Source: a bacterium
GTDB lineage: Bacteria; UBP4; UBA4092; JAOAEQ01
DNA: 64,000 nt
NCBI GenBank assembly: GCA_026416715.1
Contig: JAOAEQ010000019.1
Coordinates: 1 to 64,000 of the forward strand
Direction: 5' to 3'
The notes under the pieces were generated by a model. The model was given only the letters and a program-made list of their open reading frames with translations. It was not told the origin of the DNA and did not search any database. Each line of letters opens with the position of its first letter. Within the stretch, counting starts at the first letter, position 1. The position numbers and the translations under genes are program-made. This document shows, in pieces, positions 1 through 8,732 of the stretch.

Positions 1-264
1 TGGAAATTATTGTTGAGTTCGTTTCTGATGATATTTATTGCCGAGTTGGGAGATAAAACGCAATTAGCGACATTTACCTTAGCTGCGGAATCGAAATCGC
101 CATGGTTAGTTTTCCTCGGTTGTGGAAGTGCGTTACTCTTAACCACGTTTCTCGCTGTTTTTTTCGGGGATTTAATCACGCGATTTATTCCAATGCATAT
201 CATGAAATATCTCGCTGGAATCGTGTTTATCGGGTTCGGGATAATGATGTTTTTCGGGAAGTAA
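1..264 (+). CDS. UPF0016/GDT1-family membrane transporter, 5'-truncated by window edge
   Basis: This is a small membrane protein of the UPF0016 (GDT1/TMEM165) family, whose members export Mn2+ or exchange Ca2+/Mn2+ for protons. The visible part carries the family signature ELGDKTQLAT near its N-terminus, followed by two more hydrophobic helices and a typical short cytoplasmic end. The reading frame is open to base 1 and the family normally starts a few residues before the signature, so the true start codon lies just upstream of the window. The length fits a half-size, single-repeat bacterial member (about 90 residues with one signature), which usually pairs with a second half-size protein to make the transporter. 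That partner would be expected immediately upstream, outside the window. The substrate is inferred from the family. Confidence 0.85.
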   Translation, partial: WKLLLSSFLMIFIAELGDKTQLATFTLAAESKSPWLVFLGCGSALLLTTFLAVFFGDLITRFIPMHIMKYLAGIVFIGFGIMMFFGK

Positions 265-332
265 TATTGTATAACTACCCGGATTGAACGGCAACAAAGT
301 TTACAGCGATTAAGCTCTATGTAATCTTTTGT

Positions 333-803
333 ATGGACAAACATCCGGTACAACAATTTATCGTTCGAACGTTAATCAAACATGCGCTATTTTTTGAAGA
401 ACAATCGGCTACGTTTTACCAGCAGGCAGCGAACCGGCTAAAAACGGAACCGAAAAAGAAACTATTACTTTCCCTAGCAGAAGAAGAGCTTCAGCATCAG
501 GTTAAACTCAACCAAATCCTCGCTGGTAATTTCCATGAAATATTCGAAGTTACCCTACCGCAAGAGAAACTCGATTTAGCGATTGACTCCAAAAAACTGC
601 ATCAGCCGATTGATGATACCTGGTCGGAACCGCAGATACTTGAACTTGCGGTAATGCGCGAAAAAGCATCGTATGATTTCTATTATCTTCTAGCGCAGAA
701 AACGAAAATCAAAACCGCTAAACAGGTTTTCCGCTATCTCGCGCAACAGGAACAATCGCATATCGCTAAACTGGAAACTGAACTGAAGAACACCGTCGGG
801 TAA
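333..803 (+). CDS. Ferritin-like / rubrerythrin-type diiron protein without rubredoxin domain
   Basis: The 156-residue protein has two helix pairs, each with an acidic residue and an ExxH-type element. FFEEQSATFY with EEELQHQ covers the first half, and EKASYDFYYLLA with AQQEQSH covers the second. This is the four-helix diiron layout of the rubrerythrin/ferritin superfamily. No rubredoxin-like CxxC pair is present, so it is the erythrin-only form. Family members reduce peroxide or store iron, and the exact activity is not resolved here. It starts at an ATG. No strong Shine-Dalgarno sequence is visible, and there is no close operon partner: purB begins about 200 bases downstream behind its own likely promoter. 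Confidence 0.8.
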   Translation: MDKHPVQQFIVRTLIKHALFFEEQSATFYQQAANRLKTEPKKKLLLSLAEEELQHQVKLNQILAGNFHEIFEVTLPQEKLDLAIDSKKLHQPIDDTWSEPQILELAVMREKASYDFYYLLAQKTKIKTAKQVFRYLAQQEQSHIAKLETELKNTVG

Positions 804-853
804 TTCGTCGCGATATCTGCCGAAAAGACTTCACCTTGTTCCGGAAATGATTT

Positions 854-882
854 TTATTCCCTTCACTTTTTTATGGTATAAT
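854..882 (+). promoter_or_regulatory. Putative extended -10 promoter upstream of purB
   Basis: TGGTATAAT at 874-882 is a consensus extended -10 element. A weak -35-like TTATTC lies at 854-859 with a 17-base spacer. The next gene on this strand is purB, about 125 bases on. This is called from pattern only. Confidence 0.4.
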
Positions 883-1007
883 TTCATAAAAATAATACAA
901 TTGCTACGAATATTTCGAATGGAAACGAATGTCTTCCGTTGAATTAAGGATCTGAGCAATCCTTTGAAAACGACTTGTTGTCATTCGATATATTCGTAAT
1001 GGGAACT

Positions 1008-2303
1008 ATGATTGACCGATATACTTTACCCGCAATGCGGGAGTTATGGAGTGAACAGAATAAGTTCCAGAGTTATTTAGAAATCGAGTTGCTCGTTTGT
1101 AAAGCGTGGGCGGAACTCGGCGAAATCCCAAAACCAGATTTAGAGAATATCATCGCGAAATCGAAGTTTGATATCAATCGAATTAATGAAATTGAACAGA
1201 AGGTTAAACATGATGTGATAGCATTCGTCAGTGCAGTAGCAGAAAACGTCGGTCCGTCCGGACGGTATATCCATCTCGGGATGACGTCTTCGGATTTGCT
1301 TGATACCTCACTAGCGGTTCGGATGCGACAAGCGGCGGATTTAATTCTTGCGGAACTGCATCGGCTAGAAAAGGTTCTGTTGGATAAGGCAAAAGAATAT
1401 AAAGATACGGTTATGATTGGTCGAACCCATGGTGTCCATGCGGAACCGATAACGCTCGGATTAAAATTTGCACTCTGGCTGATGGAAACGAAACGGAATA
1501 TCGCGCGAATGACTCGGGCAAAAGAAGTTATCAGTTACGGGAAAATTTCAGGAGCGGTCGGCACCTATGCGCATCTCCCAACGTTTATTGAAGAATATGT
1601 GTGTCGAGAACTCGGATTACAACCTGCAGAAGTAGCGAACCAAATCATCCAGCGTGACCGGCATGCGGAATATTTAACCATGCTAGCATTAACAGCTGCG
1701 CTGCTCGAAAAGATTGCACTTGAAATCCGCCATTTGCAGCGAACGGAAGTGCTTGAATGTGAGGAGCCGTTTGCGAAAGGACAGAAAGGCTCATCGGCGA
1801 TGCCGCATAAACGGAATCCGGTCACCTGTGAACAGATTTGCGGGTTAGCGCGGTTAGTGAGAAGTAATGCACTTGCGGCAATAGAAAATATTGCGCTCTG
1901 GCACGAACGAGATATTTCGCATTCGTCAGTAGAACGCGTGATTATTCCTGATAGTACAACGTTAGTTCATTATATGCTGGTAAAAATGATTGACGTACTG
2001 ACGAATTTAGTTGTGCATAAAGAGAATATCGCTGCGAATCTCAATTTAACCTATGGTGTTATTTTCAGTCAGCAGGTATTATTAGCGTTAACGAAAAAGG
2101 GCATCTCGCGTGAACAGGCATACCAACTGGTGCAAGAACATGCGATGAAAGCCTGGGGCGAAAAAATCGAGTTCAAATCGTTGCTACTCGCCGATGAACG
2201 AGTGAAACAATATTTGACTGCGGAAGAAATTTCCGCATGTTTCGATCTGTCGAAGTATACCCAAAATATCGATTATATCTATAAAAAAGCTGGAATAAAC
2301 TAA
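1008..2303 (+). CDS. purB: Adenylosuccinate lyase
   Basis: PurB catalyses two steps of purine synthesis: SAICAR to AICAR plus fumarate, and adenylosuccinate to AMP plus fumarate. The protein has 431 residues, the usual bacterial length. The fumarase/aspartase superfamily signature GSSAMPHKRNP sits near residue 261. The conserved GMTSSDLLDTS (about 91) and GRTHGVHAEP (about 138) segments that hold the catalytic and substrate-binding residues are intact. The frame stays open upstream to a TTG at 975, but the ATG at 1008 gives the canonical N-terminus MIDRYTLPAMRELW, so that start is preferred. An inverted repeat separates it from hslU. No other purine genes are adjacent. Confidence 0.96.
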   Translation: MIDRYTLPAMRELWSEQNKFQSYLEIELLVCKAWAELGEIPKPDLENIIAKSKFDINRINEIEQKVKHDVIAFVSAVAENVGPSGRYIHLGMTSSDLLDTSLAVRMRQAADLILAELHRLEKVLLDKAKEYKDTVMIGRTHGVHAEPITLGLKFALWLMETKRNIARMTRAKEVISYGKISGAVGTYAHLPTFIEEYVCRELGLQPAEVANQIIQRDRHAEYLTMLALTAALLEKIALEIRHLQRTEVLECEEPFAKGQKGSSAMPHKRNPVTCEQICGLARLVRSNALAAIENIALWHERDISHSSVERVIIPDSTTLVHYMLVKMIDVLTNLVVHKENIAANLNLTYGVIFSQQVLLALTKKGISREQAYQLVQEHAMKAWGEKIEFKSLLLADERVKQYLTAEEISACFDLSKYTQNIDYIYKKAGIN

Positions 2304-2310
2304 ACGATTA

Positions 2311-2390
2311 ACCGCTGAGAAGACTGAGTCCGCAGAGGCAGAGATAGATAAGCAATAACCCTCTGCGTTCTCTGCGAGCTTTGCGGTGAA
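2311..2390 (+). repeat. Family-1 inverted repeat between purB and hslU
   Basis: The left arm begins ACCGCTGAGA and carries CCGCAGAGGCAGAG. The right arm reads CCTCTGCG, TTCTCTGCG and TTGCGGTGAA, an imperfect reverse complement. Its GGTGA end lies 7 bases before the hslU ATG and looks like that gene's Shine-Dalgarno sequence. Related copies are at 30121, 36305, 36643 and 63660. Confidence 0.75.
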
Positions 2391-2396
2391 AGAATT

Positions 2397-3779
2397 ATGG
2401 AAAGTCTTACTCCAAAAGAGATTGTTACCGAATTAGATAAATATATCATCGGACAGGATGAAGCGAAAAAAGCGGTTGCGATTGCGCTGCGGAACCGTGC
2501 TCGGCGGAAACTTTTACCACCGGAATTGATGGATGAAGTTGCGCCGAAAAACATTATTATGATTGGACCGACGGGGGTTGGGAAAACTGAAATCGCTCGC
2601 CGGCTCGCCAAACTCGCGCAAGCGCCGTTCGTTAAAGTTGAAGCGACGAAGTATACCGAGGTAGGGTATGTCGGTCGGGATGTTGAATCGATCATTCGGG
2701 AATTAACCGAACTTGCGGTGAATATGGTTCGTGCAGAATATATGGAACAAGTGAAAGAACCGGCAGAACGCGCCGCTAAAGAGCGGTTGCTCGATTTATT
2801 ATTACCTCGTTCCCGGAAAAAACCGTTACGTATGAATGCGCATCTTACCGCCACCCAACTTGAACAGCAGCGGGAAGAAGAGGAAAAACGAAAACGGACT
2901 CGGGAAAAATTGCGTGCCCAACTTGATGCCGGTCATCTAGATGACCGAATGGTAGAACTTGAAGTGAATGAAGCGCCTTCTCCGGTAGTAGAGGTATTCG
3001 GGGCGGTTGGTGGTATAGATGAAATGATTAGCATGGATATCAAAGATATGATGAGTCGCATTATCCCGCCGAAACGGAAAGAACGGAAAGTGACGGTTGC
3101 TGAAGCGAAACGGATTCTGTTCAACGAGGAAGTAGCTAAACTCATTGATAGTGACGCAGTAACCCGAGAAGCGATTAAACGGGTTGAAAGTTCTGGGATA
3201 GTTTTCCTCGATGAACTCGATAAAATTGCGGGGCGGGAAACCTACGGAGCGGGACCGGATGTATCCCGAGAAGGAGTCCAGCGGGATTTATTGCCGATTG
3301 TTGAAGGAACTACGGTCATGACCAAATATGGTATGGTTAAAAGCGACCATATTTTATTCATTGCAGCCGGTGCGTTTAATGTAAGTAAACCGTCAGATTT
3401 AATTCCGGAATTGCAGGGTCGGTTTCCGATACGCGTGGAGTTGAAATCGTTAACGAAAGATGATTTTGTCCGCATTTTAACTCAACCACAAAATGCGTTA
3501 ATCAAACAGTATACCGCATTACTCGCAACGGAAAATGTCGAACTTTCTTTTACCGAGGATGCAATTTCGGCTATTGCAGAACTTGCGCAACAGGTGAATG
3601 ACCAGACAGAAAACATCGGAGCTCGACGTCTGCATACCGTCATGGAAAAATTACTGGAAGATATCTCATTCAACGCTCCGGAACTAGCTGGCCAGAAGAT
3701 AACGATCGATGCACAATATGTTCGCGAACGGTTATCGAAGTTGGTGAAAAATTTGGATTTAAGTCGGTATATTCTATAA
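2397..3779 (+). CDS. hslU: ATP-dependent protease ATPase subunit HslU (ClpY)
   Basis: HslU is the AAA+ unfoldase that feeds substrates to the HslV peptidase in the cytoplasm. The 460-residue protein starts with the family opening [16 protein letters not shown]. It has Walker A GPTGVGKT near residue 58, a charged I-domain insertion at roughly 110-240, and Walker [12 protein letters not shown] near 267. The C-terminal tail ends LSRYIL, the part that docks into HslV. No hslV is next to it, although the two genes are usually adjacent, so the peptidase must be encoded elsewhere. Its ribosome binding site appears to come from the end of the inverted repeat just upstream. Confidence 0.96.
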   Translation: MESLTPKEIVTELDKYIIGQDEAKKAVAIALRNRARRKLLPPELMDEVAPKNIIMIGPTGVGKTEIARRLAKLAQAPFVKVEATKYTEVGYVGRDVESIIRELTELAVNMVRAEYMEQVKEPAERAAKERLLDLLLPRSRKKPLRMNAHLTATQLEQQREEEEKRKRTREKLRAQLDAGHLDDRMVELEVNEAPSPVVEVFGAVGGIDEMISMDIKDMMSRIIPPKRKERKVTVAEAKRILFNEEVAKLIDSDAVTREAIKRVESSGIVFLDELDKIAGRETYGAGPDVSREGVQRDLLPIVEGTTVMTKYGMVKSDHILFIAAGAFNVSKPSDLIPELQGRFPIRVELKSLTKDDFVRILTQPQNALIKQYTALLATENVELSFTEDAISAIAELAQQVNDQTENIGARRLHTVMEKLLEDISFNAPELAGQKITIDAQYVRERLSKLVKNLDLSRYIL

Positions 3780-3798
3780 ACTCAGTATAAAAATGGAT

Positions 3799-3836
3799 AA
3801 TGAGCATTGTAACGTTTACGGTTACAATGATTCATT
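3799..3836. repeat. Family-3 palindromic element between hslU and murJ
   Basis: An AATGA/TCATT outer stem flanks a perfect CATTGTAAC/GTTACAATG inner stem (3805-3813 and 3821-3829) around a 7-base loop. The half AATGAGCATTG is shared with the palindrome at 17199. No T-run follows, so a simple terminator is unlikely. Confidence 0.55.
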
Positions 3837-3872
3837 CAATCGTCCCATTATTGTTCTCGTTCCTATCCTCTT

Positions 3873-5486
3873 GTGACAATTCCTATCTCTAAACATAAAT
3901 CCGTAATCAAGTCAGCGTCGGTAGTCAGTTCCCTAACGATGGTCAGTCGTATCCTTGGGTATCTGCGGGATGCGGTTATCGGGTATGCGTTTGGTGGAAA
4001 TAAATGGTATACCGACATCTTCTTTTTAAGTTTTGAAATTCCGAATTTCTGTCGTCGTCTTTTGGGAGAAGGCGCGTTATCCGCTGCGTTCATTTCCGTT
4101 TTCACCGATTATCTGACCAATAAAGAGAAAAAAGATGCTTGGGAATTCGCGAGTAATGTCGTAAACCTACTATTTCTGCTCACCGCAACGCTGGTTATCC
4201 TCGGGATTATTCTAACCCCGGTATTAGTGTATATTCTTATCCCTGGATATCGGCATAACCAACTGGCAATTGCCACCGCAATTAAATTGACTAGAATAAT
4301 GTTCCCGTATTTAGGATTTATCGCATTTGCGGCGTTGTTTATGGGAATCCTCAATTCACTGCGGCATTTTGCGATGCCAGCAGCTACGCCGATATTTCTG
4401 AATCTATCCATGATAATCGCCGCGATATGGATATCGCCGTTATTCGGTTCGAATCTCGAAAACCGGTTAACCGGGCTGGCGTTAGGCGTTATCATTGGCG
4501 GATTCTTGCAAGCTGCAGTTCAGGTACCGGTTGCGCTGAAAAAAGGTATGCACTATACCGTTCGATTTAACTATCGGCATCCGGGCGTGATTCGCGTAGC
4601 GAAAATGCTTATCCCAGCGGTGTTCGGACTGGCGATAACTCAGATAAATCTCGCCGTAGATAAAATCTGTGCGTCTCTCGTCGGCGAAGGAACAATCTCT
4701 GCGTTATACTACGGGAACCGATTGGTTGAACTTCCGGAATCGGTGTTCGGGATAGCGATTGCGGTTGCGGTTATGCCGGTGCTCGCTACCCATGCGGCAA
4801 AAAAAGAGTTTCTGGAATTGAAGGAAACCTTAGCGTATGGATTACGATTAGCTATGTTTTTAACGATACCTGCTGCGGTCGGCTTGATCATTCTTCGGAT
4901 ACCAATCCTCAGTTTCCTATTCGAACGTGGAATGTTTACCGCTCAAGCTACGGAAGGCGCAGCGGTAGCGTTACTATTTTATTCGCTTGGATTATTCTCG
5001 TTTGCAGCGGTGAAAATTGTCGTTCCGGTATTCTATGCGCTAGAAGATGTTTGGGTACCGGTTAAAGTTGGGTTCATTGCCGTCGCTGTCAATACGGTAT
5101 TAAACTTATCCCTGATGTGGTCAATGAAACAAGGCGGATTAGCGTTAGCGACCACGATTTCATCTACCGTAAACTGGGTATTACTCCTATACCTTCTGCG
5201 GAAACGAGTCGGATTACTCGGGCTGAAGAAAGTAACGAATTCGTTTCTACGCATACTTGCTGCGAGTGCGGTTATGGGTCTCGGCTGTTATGTTATCAAT
5301 GGGTGGTATGTAGCACATATACCTATCAGTGGATTCATTGCGAAACTGGTTTATATAAGCGTAGTTATCGGAGTTAGCGCAATTATTTTTCTCGGTGCGT
5401 CGTGGGGATTTAGCGTCCACGAACTGCAGGATATCTGGCAGATTATCCGCAATAAAATTTTATTAGGGAGGAGGAAGTCTATATGA
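3873..5486 (+). CDS. murJ: Lipid II flippase MurJ (MviN family)
   Basis: MurJ moves the peptidoglycan precursor lipid II across the inner membrane. The 537-residue, highly hydrophobic protein has the MviN N-terminal pattern of a first helix followed by SRILGYLRDAVIGYAFG, then IPNFCRRLLGEGALSAAFI with the conserved Arg, Glu and Gly residues. Many further membrane helices fit the expected 14. It uses a GTG start at 3873 that gives MTIPISKHKS before the first conserved segment. Its 3' end overlaps the next gene by four bases (ATGA), so the two are translationally coupled. Confidence 0.93.
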   Translation: MTIPISKHKSVIKSASVVSSLTMVSRILGYLRDAVIGYAFGGNKWYTDIFFLSFEIPNFCRRLLGEGALSAAFISVFTDYLTNKEKKDAWEFASNVVNLLFLLTATLVILGIILTPVLVYILIPGYRHNQLAIATAIKLTRIMFPYLGFIAFAALFMGILNSLRHFAMPAATPIFLNLSMIIAAIWISPLFGSNLENRLTGLALGVIIGGFLQAAVQVPVALKKGMHYTVRFNYRHPGVIRVAKMLIPAVFGLAITQINLAVDKICASLVGEGTISALYYGNRLVELPESVFGIAIAVAVMPVLATHAAKKEFLELKETLAYGLRLAMFLTIPAAVGLIILRIPILSFLFERGMFTAQATEGAAVALLFYSLGLFSFAAVKIVVPVFYALEDVWVPVKVGFIAVAVNTVLNLSLMWSMKQGGLALATTISSTVNWVLLLYLLRKRVGLLGLKKVTNSFLRILAASAVMGLGCYVINGWYVAHIPISGFIAKLVYISVVIGVSAIIFLGASWGFSVHELQDIWQIIRNKILLGRRKSI

Positions 5487-5713
5487 AACAACTGATTATC
5501 TCGTTCTTATTGGGAAGTATGTTAATCGTAGGAACAATATCTATTAGCGGGTGTACTGCGGTGGTAGTTGGTGGTGCGGCGGGTGCTGGTGGATATTGGT
5601 ATGCGAAGAATTATCGGGCGTGTCCGTATTGTAAGAAACAGATTCGGAAAGATGCCTCGGTATGTCCATATTGCCAGCGAGCGGTTACCCCGATTCCGAA
5701 AGACCAACGGTAA
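5483..5713 (+). CDS. Small predicted lipoprotein with C-terminal zinc ribbon
   Basis: This 76-residue protein is not one I can name. It has an N-terminal hydrophobic signal ending in a lipobox-like ISGC (Cys about 24), then a glycine-rich stretch VVVGGAAGAGGYW. The C-terminal CPYCKKQI and CPYCQRAV form a four-cysteine zinc-ribbon pattern. The ATG overlaps the murJ stop region and has a strong AGGAGG site within the murJ coding end. An acylated zinc ribbon is unusual, because zinc ribbons of this type are normally cytoplasmic. The hydrophobic start could instead be an uncleaved anchor that leaves the ribbon inside the cell. The murJ coupling hints at an envelope role, by inference only. Confidence 0.75.
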   Translation: MKQLIISFLLGSMLIVGTISISGCTAVVVGGAAGAGGYWYAKNYRACPYCKKQIRKDASVCPYCQRAVTPIPKDQR

Positions 5714-5926
5714 CACGCTCATTGGCCGCTGATTTAACTGATTTATTTGATGTATCGAAAATCAGAATCCCTATTAGAGAATCCGCTTTTTTAGGTGGAG
5801 TGCGAGAGAAGGTCGGGGCTATGCAATATAGAATACGATTCCCTCGGTGGTCTCTGTGGTTTGGTTTTATTGGATAGGGAATCCCCCGATAGTTTATCGT
5901 AAAATGCGGAAAACAACGATTAATTT

Positions 5927-5972
5927 TCGGAGTAAGGATGAACGAGCTCGAGCTCGTTCATCCTTACTCCGA
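5927..5972. repeat. Perfect 46-bp palindrome
   Basis: Two 23-base arms (5927-5949 and 5950-5972) are exact reverse complements with no spacer and meet at GAGCTC|GAGCTC. It lies in the roughly 420-base gap between the lipoprotein gene and the SRP RNA, where I see no gene. It could form a cruciform or a long RNA hairpin. No T-run follows on the + strand. Confidence 0.85.
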
Positions 5973-6092
5973 TTTCAATCTGTTCTTTCCACTCACTTAA
6001 GTTATCGGCGAGGTATTGTTCGGAAAACGACCTGCTATTAACGGTTTGCTAAATCAAACAAACCATTCCGTGCAGATAACCTAACCTGCAAT

Positions 6093-6122
6093 TTGACACA
6101 CTATACCGCTGTATAATATGAT
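6093..6122 (+). promoter_or_regulatory. Promoter of the SRP RNA gene
   Basis: Consensus TTGACA (6093-6098) is followed after 18 bases by TATGAT (6117-6122). The predicted start falls 7-9 bases further on, matching the first paired base of the SRP RNA at 6131. This is the best-supported promoter in the window. Confidence 0.7.
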
Positions 6123-6130
6123 AACTAACT

Positions 6131-6404
6131 CGGTCGTGCTACATGGGGAACTAGCGGTGCCCTGTACCGGAAATCCGCTTATGCCGGGTGGAATTCCTCG
6201 ATTGAGGGCTTTTACTCTCCCGTGTCTGACCAACGCAAGTGACGATGAGCATCAGGTCCTTCGCGACGAACCGCTATGAACCCCGCCAGGTCCGGAAGGA
6301 AGCAACGGTAAATAGCATCGTTCGGGTGCCGAAGGGGCACCTGATAGGAGTTAACTACGTTGGTTCCGGCGGTGGACGCGGCTCGAGATTGAGGTGCACG
6401 ACCG
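6131..6404 (+). ncRNA. ffs: Signal recognition particle RNA, large bacterial form with Alu domain
   Basis: This is the RNA scaffold of the signal recognition particle, which targets membrane and secreted proteins. The domain IV apical motif CCAGGTCCGGAAGGAAGCA (6286-6304) is essentially invariant in bacteria. The 5' part has the Alu-domain element GGGGAACTAGCGGTGCCCTG seen in large SRP RNAs. The ends pair exactly: CGGTCGTGC at 6131-6139 with GCACGACCG at 6396-6404, giving a transcript of about 274 bases. It lies directly upstream of dnaX, ybaB and recR, a conserved neighbourhood. A further CCTGCT/AGCAGG hairpin follows at about 6412-6430 without a T-run. Confidence 0.95.
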
Positions 6405-6596
6405 GTAAACTCCTGCTAGAACCGAGCAGGGGCGAAATCCAAATGTCAAATCAACCCCGAATGCTAAACGTATAATGAACCTATAGTTAGGATTGTTAGA
6501 AATTTGGAATTAGTTGTGTGCGCCGTGGCGGAGGAAAGTTTGGCGGTTTGAGTTTGAAATTTGGAATTACATTTTGAATTTTGAATTTTGAGAGAT

Positions 6597-8315
6597 ATGG
6601 GATATCTGGTTTTTGCGCGGCGGTATCGACCGCAGACGTTTGATGAGGTTATCGGGCAAGAGCATATCACCCGCATGCTAGCTGGGTCGATTGCCGCGAA
6701 CCGAATTGGTCATGCGTATTTGTTCTCAGGACCACGTGGGGTCGGGAAAACCAGTACTGCCCGTATTCTGGCGAAAGCGTTGAATTGTGTTACCGGTCCA
6801 ACGGCGACTCCATGTAATCAATGTGATAATTGTACAAGCATTACCGAAGGAAGTAATCTAGATATCATTGAAATCGATGCGGCGTCGAACCGTGGAATCG
6901 ATGATATTCGTCAATTGCGTGAATATGTTCGACTCGTTCCCACTGGCGGTAGTAGGTATAAGGTATATATTATCGACGAAGTGCATATGCTGACTCCGGA
7001 AGCGTTCAATGCACTGCTGAAAACGCTGGAAGAACCGCCAGCGCATGCGATATTCGTTCTCGCTACGACGGAAAAACAAAAAGTGCCGGCAACGATTATT
7101 TCCCGATGCCAGCAATGCGATTTCAAACGGATTTCAGTTGCGAATATCGTTAAACAACTCGACCGGATTGTTAGTTCTGAACCGAGTATCGAAATCTCAA
7201 ATGATGAAAAACAGGCGATACTATATACCGTTGCGCGATCAGCTTCCGGCAGTATGCGCGATGCAGAAAGTCTGTTCGATCAGTTAATTTCGTTCACGGG
7301 CGGGAAACCGACGCTCGAACAAACCATCGCTCTGCTTGGCACCATTCCGTCTCAGATACTGTACGAACTGCTTGAACACGTTGCAGCGCAAGAAATCCCG
7401 GCAGCAATCATGAAACTCGATGCATTGATTGACCAAGGGATCGAATACGAAACCTTCCTTGATGATATGCTGCAGTATGTGAGAAGTTTAATGCTCCTGC
7501 AGGTGGTGGATGCGAACAGTCCGCAGCTAGATTTAACGGATGAAGAGAAACACCTGCGGATTGAACAGAGTAAAAAGTTTAAACTGTCGCAGCTGTTGCA
7601 AATGATGAAGTTAACCACCGCCGCAAAAGAACAGTTGCGGAAAACTATTCCCGGTCGTGTCGTTATCGAAATGCTCATTCTTGATTTCATCGAACTGAAA
7701 CAGACTATCCCGTTACCGGAACTGGTTGACCGAGTTAAATCGTTGCAGAAACAAGGTGAACGCGGTAACCCGATACCGAGCTCTGGTAGCGGTGCAAATT
7801 CAGCGGATTTATTCAAGGGTCAACCCGAATCCGCAGAACCGAATCTGGAAAAAAAAACGGTTCCGACCTTCGAAGTAAGCGGTGAATCTACCCTATCGGC
7901 ATTTATTTCACATTGGGACGATATCCGAAAAGTGATCAGTCAGACGAAACCAACATTGTCGGCGCATTTATCGGATGCGCAACCGCTCCGGATAGACGGT
8001 GATACTTTAGTTCTCGGATTCCAGAATGCGAATGGATTCCATAAACGTGCGGTTGAACAACCGGAAAGTCGGCAGTTGGTAGAATCGGTGATAACCCGAA
8101 TGTGCGGGAAATCGTTTCGGATTAAAGGAGAGCTTATTGCGGCGGCACCGAAACCGGAGAAAACCGTGCCGATTCCAATCGTTCAGCCGAAAGCGCGACC
8201 GGAAGAAGCGGTGTTGCAGGAACCAACGATAAAGAAAATCATCAACCTGTTTGGGATTTCTGATGTGAAAGTAAAAAAGAAACTCGGAATTGAGGAGAAA
8301 CCAGAAAATTATTAA
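6597..8315 (+). CDS. dnaX: DNA polymerase III subunit tau/gamma
   Basis: DnaX is the clamp-loader ATPase that organises the replisome. The 572-residue protein opens YLVFARRYRPQTFDEVIGQ and has Walker A GPRGVGKTS near residue 45. A zinc knuckle follows (Cys in LNCVTG, then CNQCDNC), then the DEVH Walker B at about 128 and a sensor region. The tau-specific C-terminal third is divergent. The ATG at 6597 gives the family N-terminus, so the upstream TTG at 6588 is rejected. At codons 418-421 there is a run of nine A's (7849-7857). Gaining or losing one A reaches a stop within about a dozen codons, which would give a gamma-like product of about 426-429 residues. Confidence 0.95.
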   Translation: MGYLVFARRYRPQTFDEVIGQEHITRMLAGSIAANRIGHAYLFSGPRGVGKTSTARILAKALNCVTGPTATPCNQCDNCTSITEGSNLDIIEIDAASNRGIDDIRQLREYVRLVPTGGSRYKVYIIDEVHMLTPEAFNALLKTLEEPPAHAIFVLATTEKQKVPATIISRCQQCDFKRISVANIVKQLDRIVSSEPSIEISNDEKQAILYTVARSASGSMRDAESLFDQLISFTGGKPTLEQTIALLGTIPSQILYELLEHVAAQEIPAAIMKLDALIDQGIEYETFLDDMLQYVRSLMLLQVVDANSPQLDLTDEEKHLRIEQSKKFKLSQLLQMMKLTTAAKEQLRKTIPGRVVIEMLILDFIELKQTIPLPELVDRVKSLQKQGERGNPIPSSGSGANSADLFKGQPESAEPNLEKKTVPTFEVSGESTLSAFISHWDDIRKVISQTKPTLSAHLSDAQPLRIDGDTLVLGFQNANGFHKRAVEQPESRQLVESVITRMCGKSFRIKGELIAAAPKPEKTVPIPIVQPKARPEEAVLQEPTIKKIINLFGISDVKVKKKLGIEEKPENY

Positions 8316-8388
8316 CCTCAGATTATGGAGATGAGCAAGCGATGGTTCGGTGTACCTTATTTAACGTTTAACGGAGGGGAATAACTAG

Positions 8389-8697
8389 ATGAATATTGCC
8401 AAATTAATGAAACAAGCGGAAAAAATGCAGGCGAAAATGCTCGAAGTCCAAGAAGAGCTAGCGAAAAAAACAGTTGAAGCGACTTCCGGCGGCGGAATGG
8501 TGAAAGCGGTAGCGTCTGGCGATGGCATGATTGTAAGTATAAAAATTGACCCGCAGGTGGTATCCGCAAATGATATTGAGATGCTTGAAGATTTGGTGGT
8601 TGCTGCGGTGAATACTGCACTTGAGAATGTAAAATCTCTGGTAACTGAAGAAATGAAAAAAGTTACCGGCGGGATAGGTATCCCTGGTTTCATGTAA
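8389..8697 (+). CDS. ybaB: YbaB/EbfC family nucleoid-associated protein
   Basis: A small 102-residue DNA-binding protein of the YbaB/EbfC family, which forms dimers and coats the nucleoid. It shows the family layout: a charged N-terminal helix (MKQAEKMQAKMLEVQEEL), the sheet segment with GGGMVKAVASGDG, and the ending MKKVTGGIGIPGFM. The ATG at 8389 follows a strong GGAGGGG site. It sits between dnaX and recR as in a very wide range of bacteria, so the three are probably co-transcribed. Confidence 0.93.
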   Translation: MNIAKLMKQAEKMQAKMLEVQEELAKKTVEATSGGGMVKAVASGDGMIVSIKIDPQVVSANDIEMLEDLVVAAVNTALENVKSLVTEEMKKVTGGIGIPGFM

Positions 8698-8732
8698 TCA
8701 AAAACGGTGCAAATGTAGCATGGTAAATTGCT

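Noticed and set aside
2300-2854. 184-codon open frame on the minus strand opposite hslU
   Set aside because: It lies wholly antisense to a certain gene, has no recognisable motif, and has the Ser/Arg-rich composition of a shadow frame.
5662-6041. Two short open frames after the lipoprotein gene
   Set aside because: They overlap the lipoprotein end or cross the 46-bp palindrome, lack ribosome sites and have no recognisable pattern.
6239-6475. 78-codon open frame on the + strand
   Set aside because: It is contained mostly in the SRP RNA gene.
7352-7816. 154-codon minus-strand open frame opposite dnaX
   Set aside because: It is antisense to dnaX, Cys/Ser-rich, with no motif and no ribosome site.
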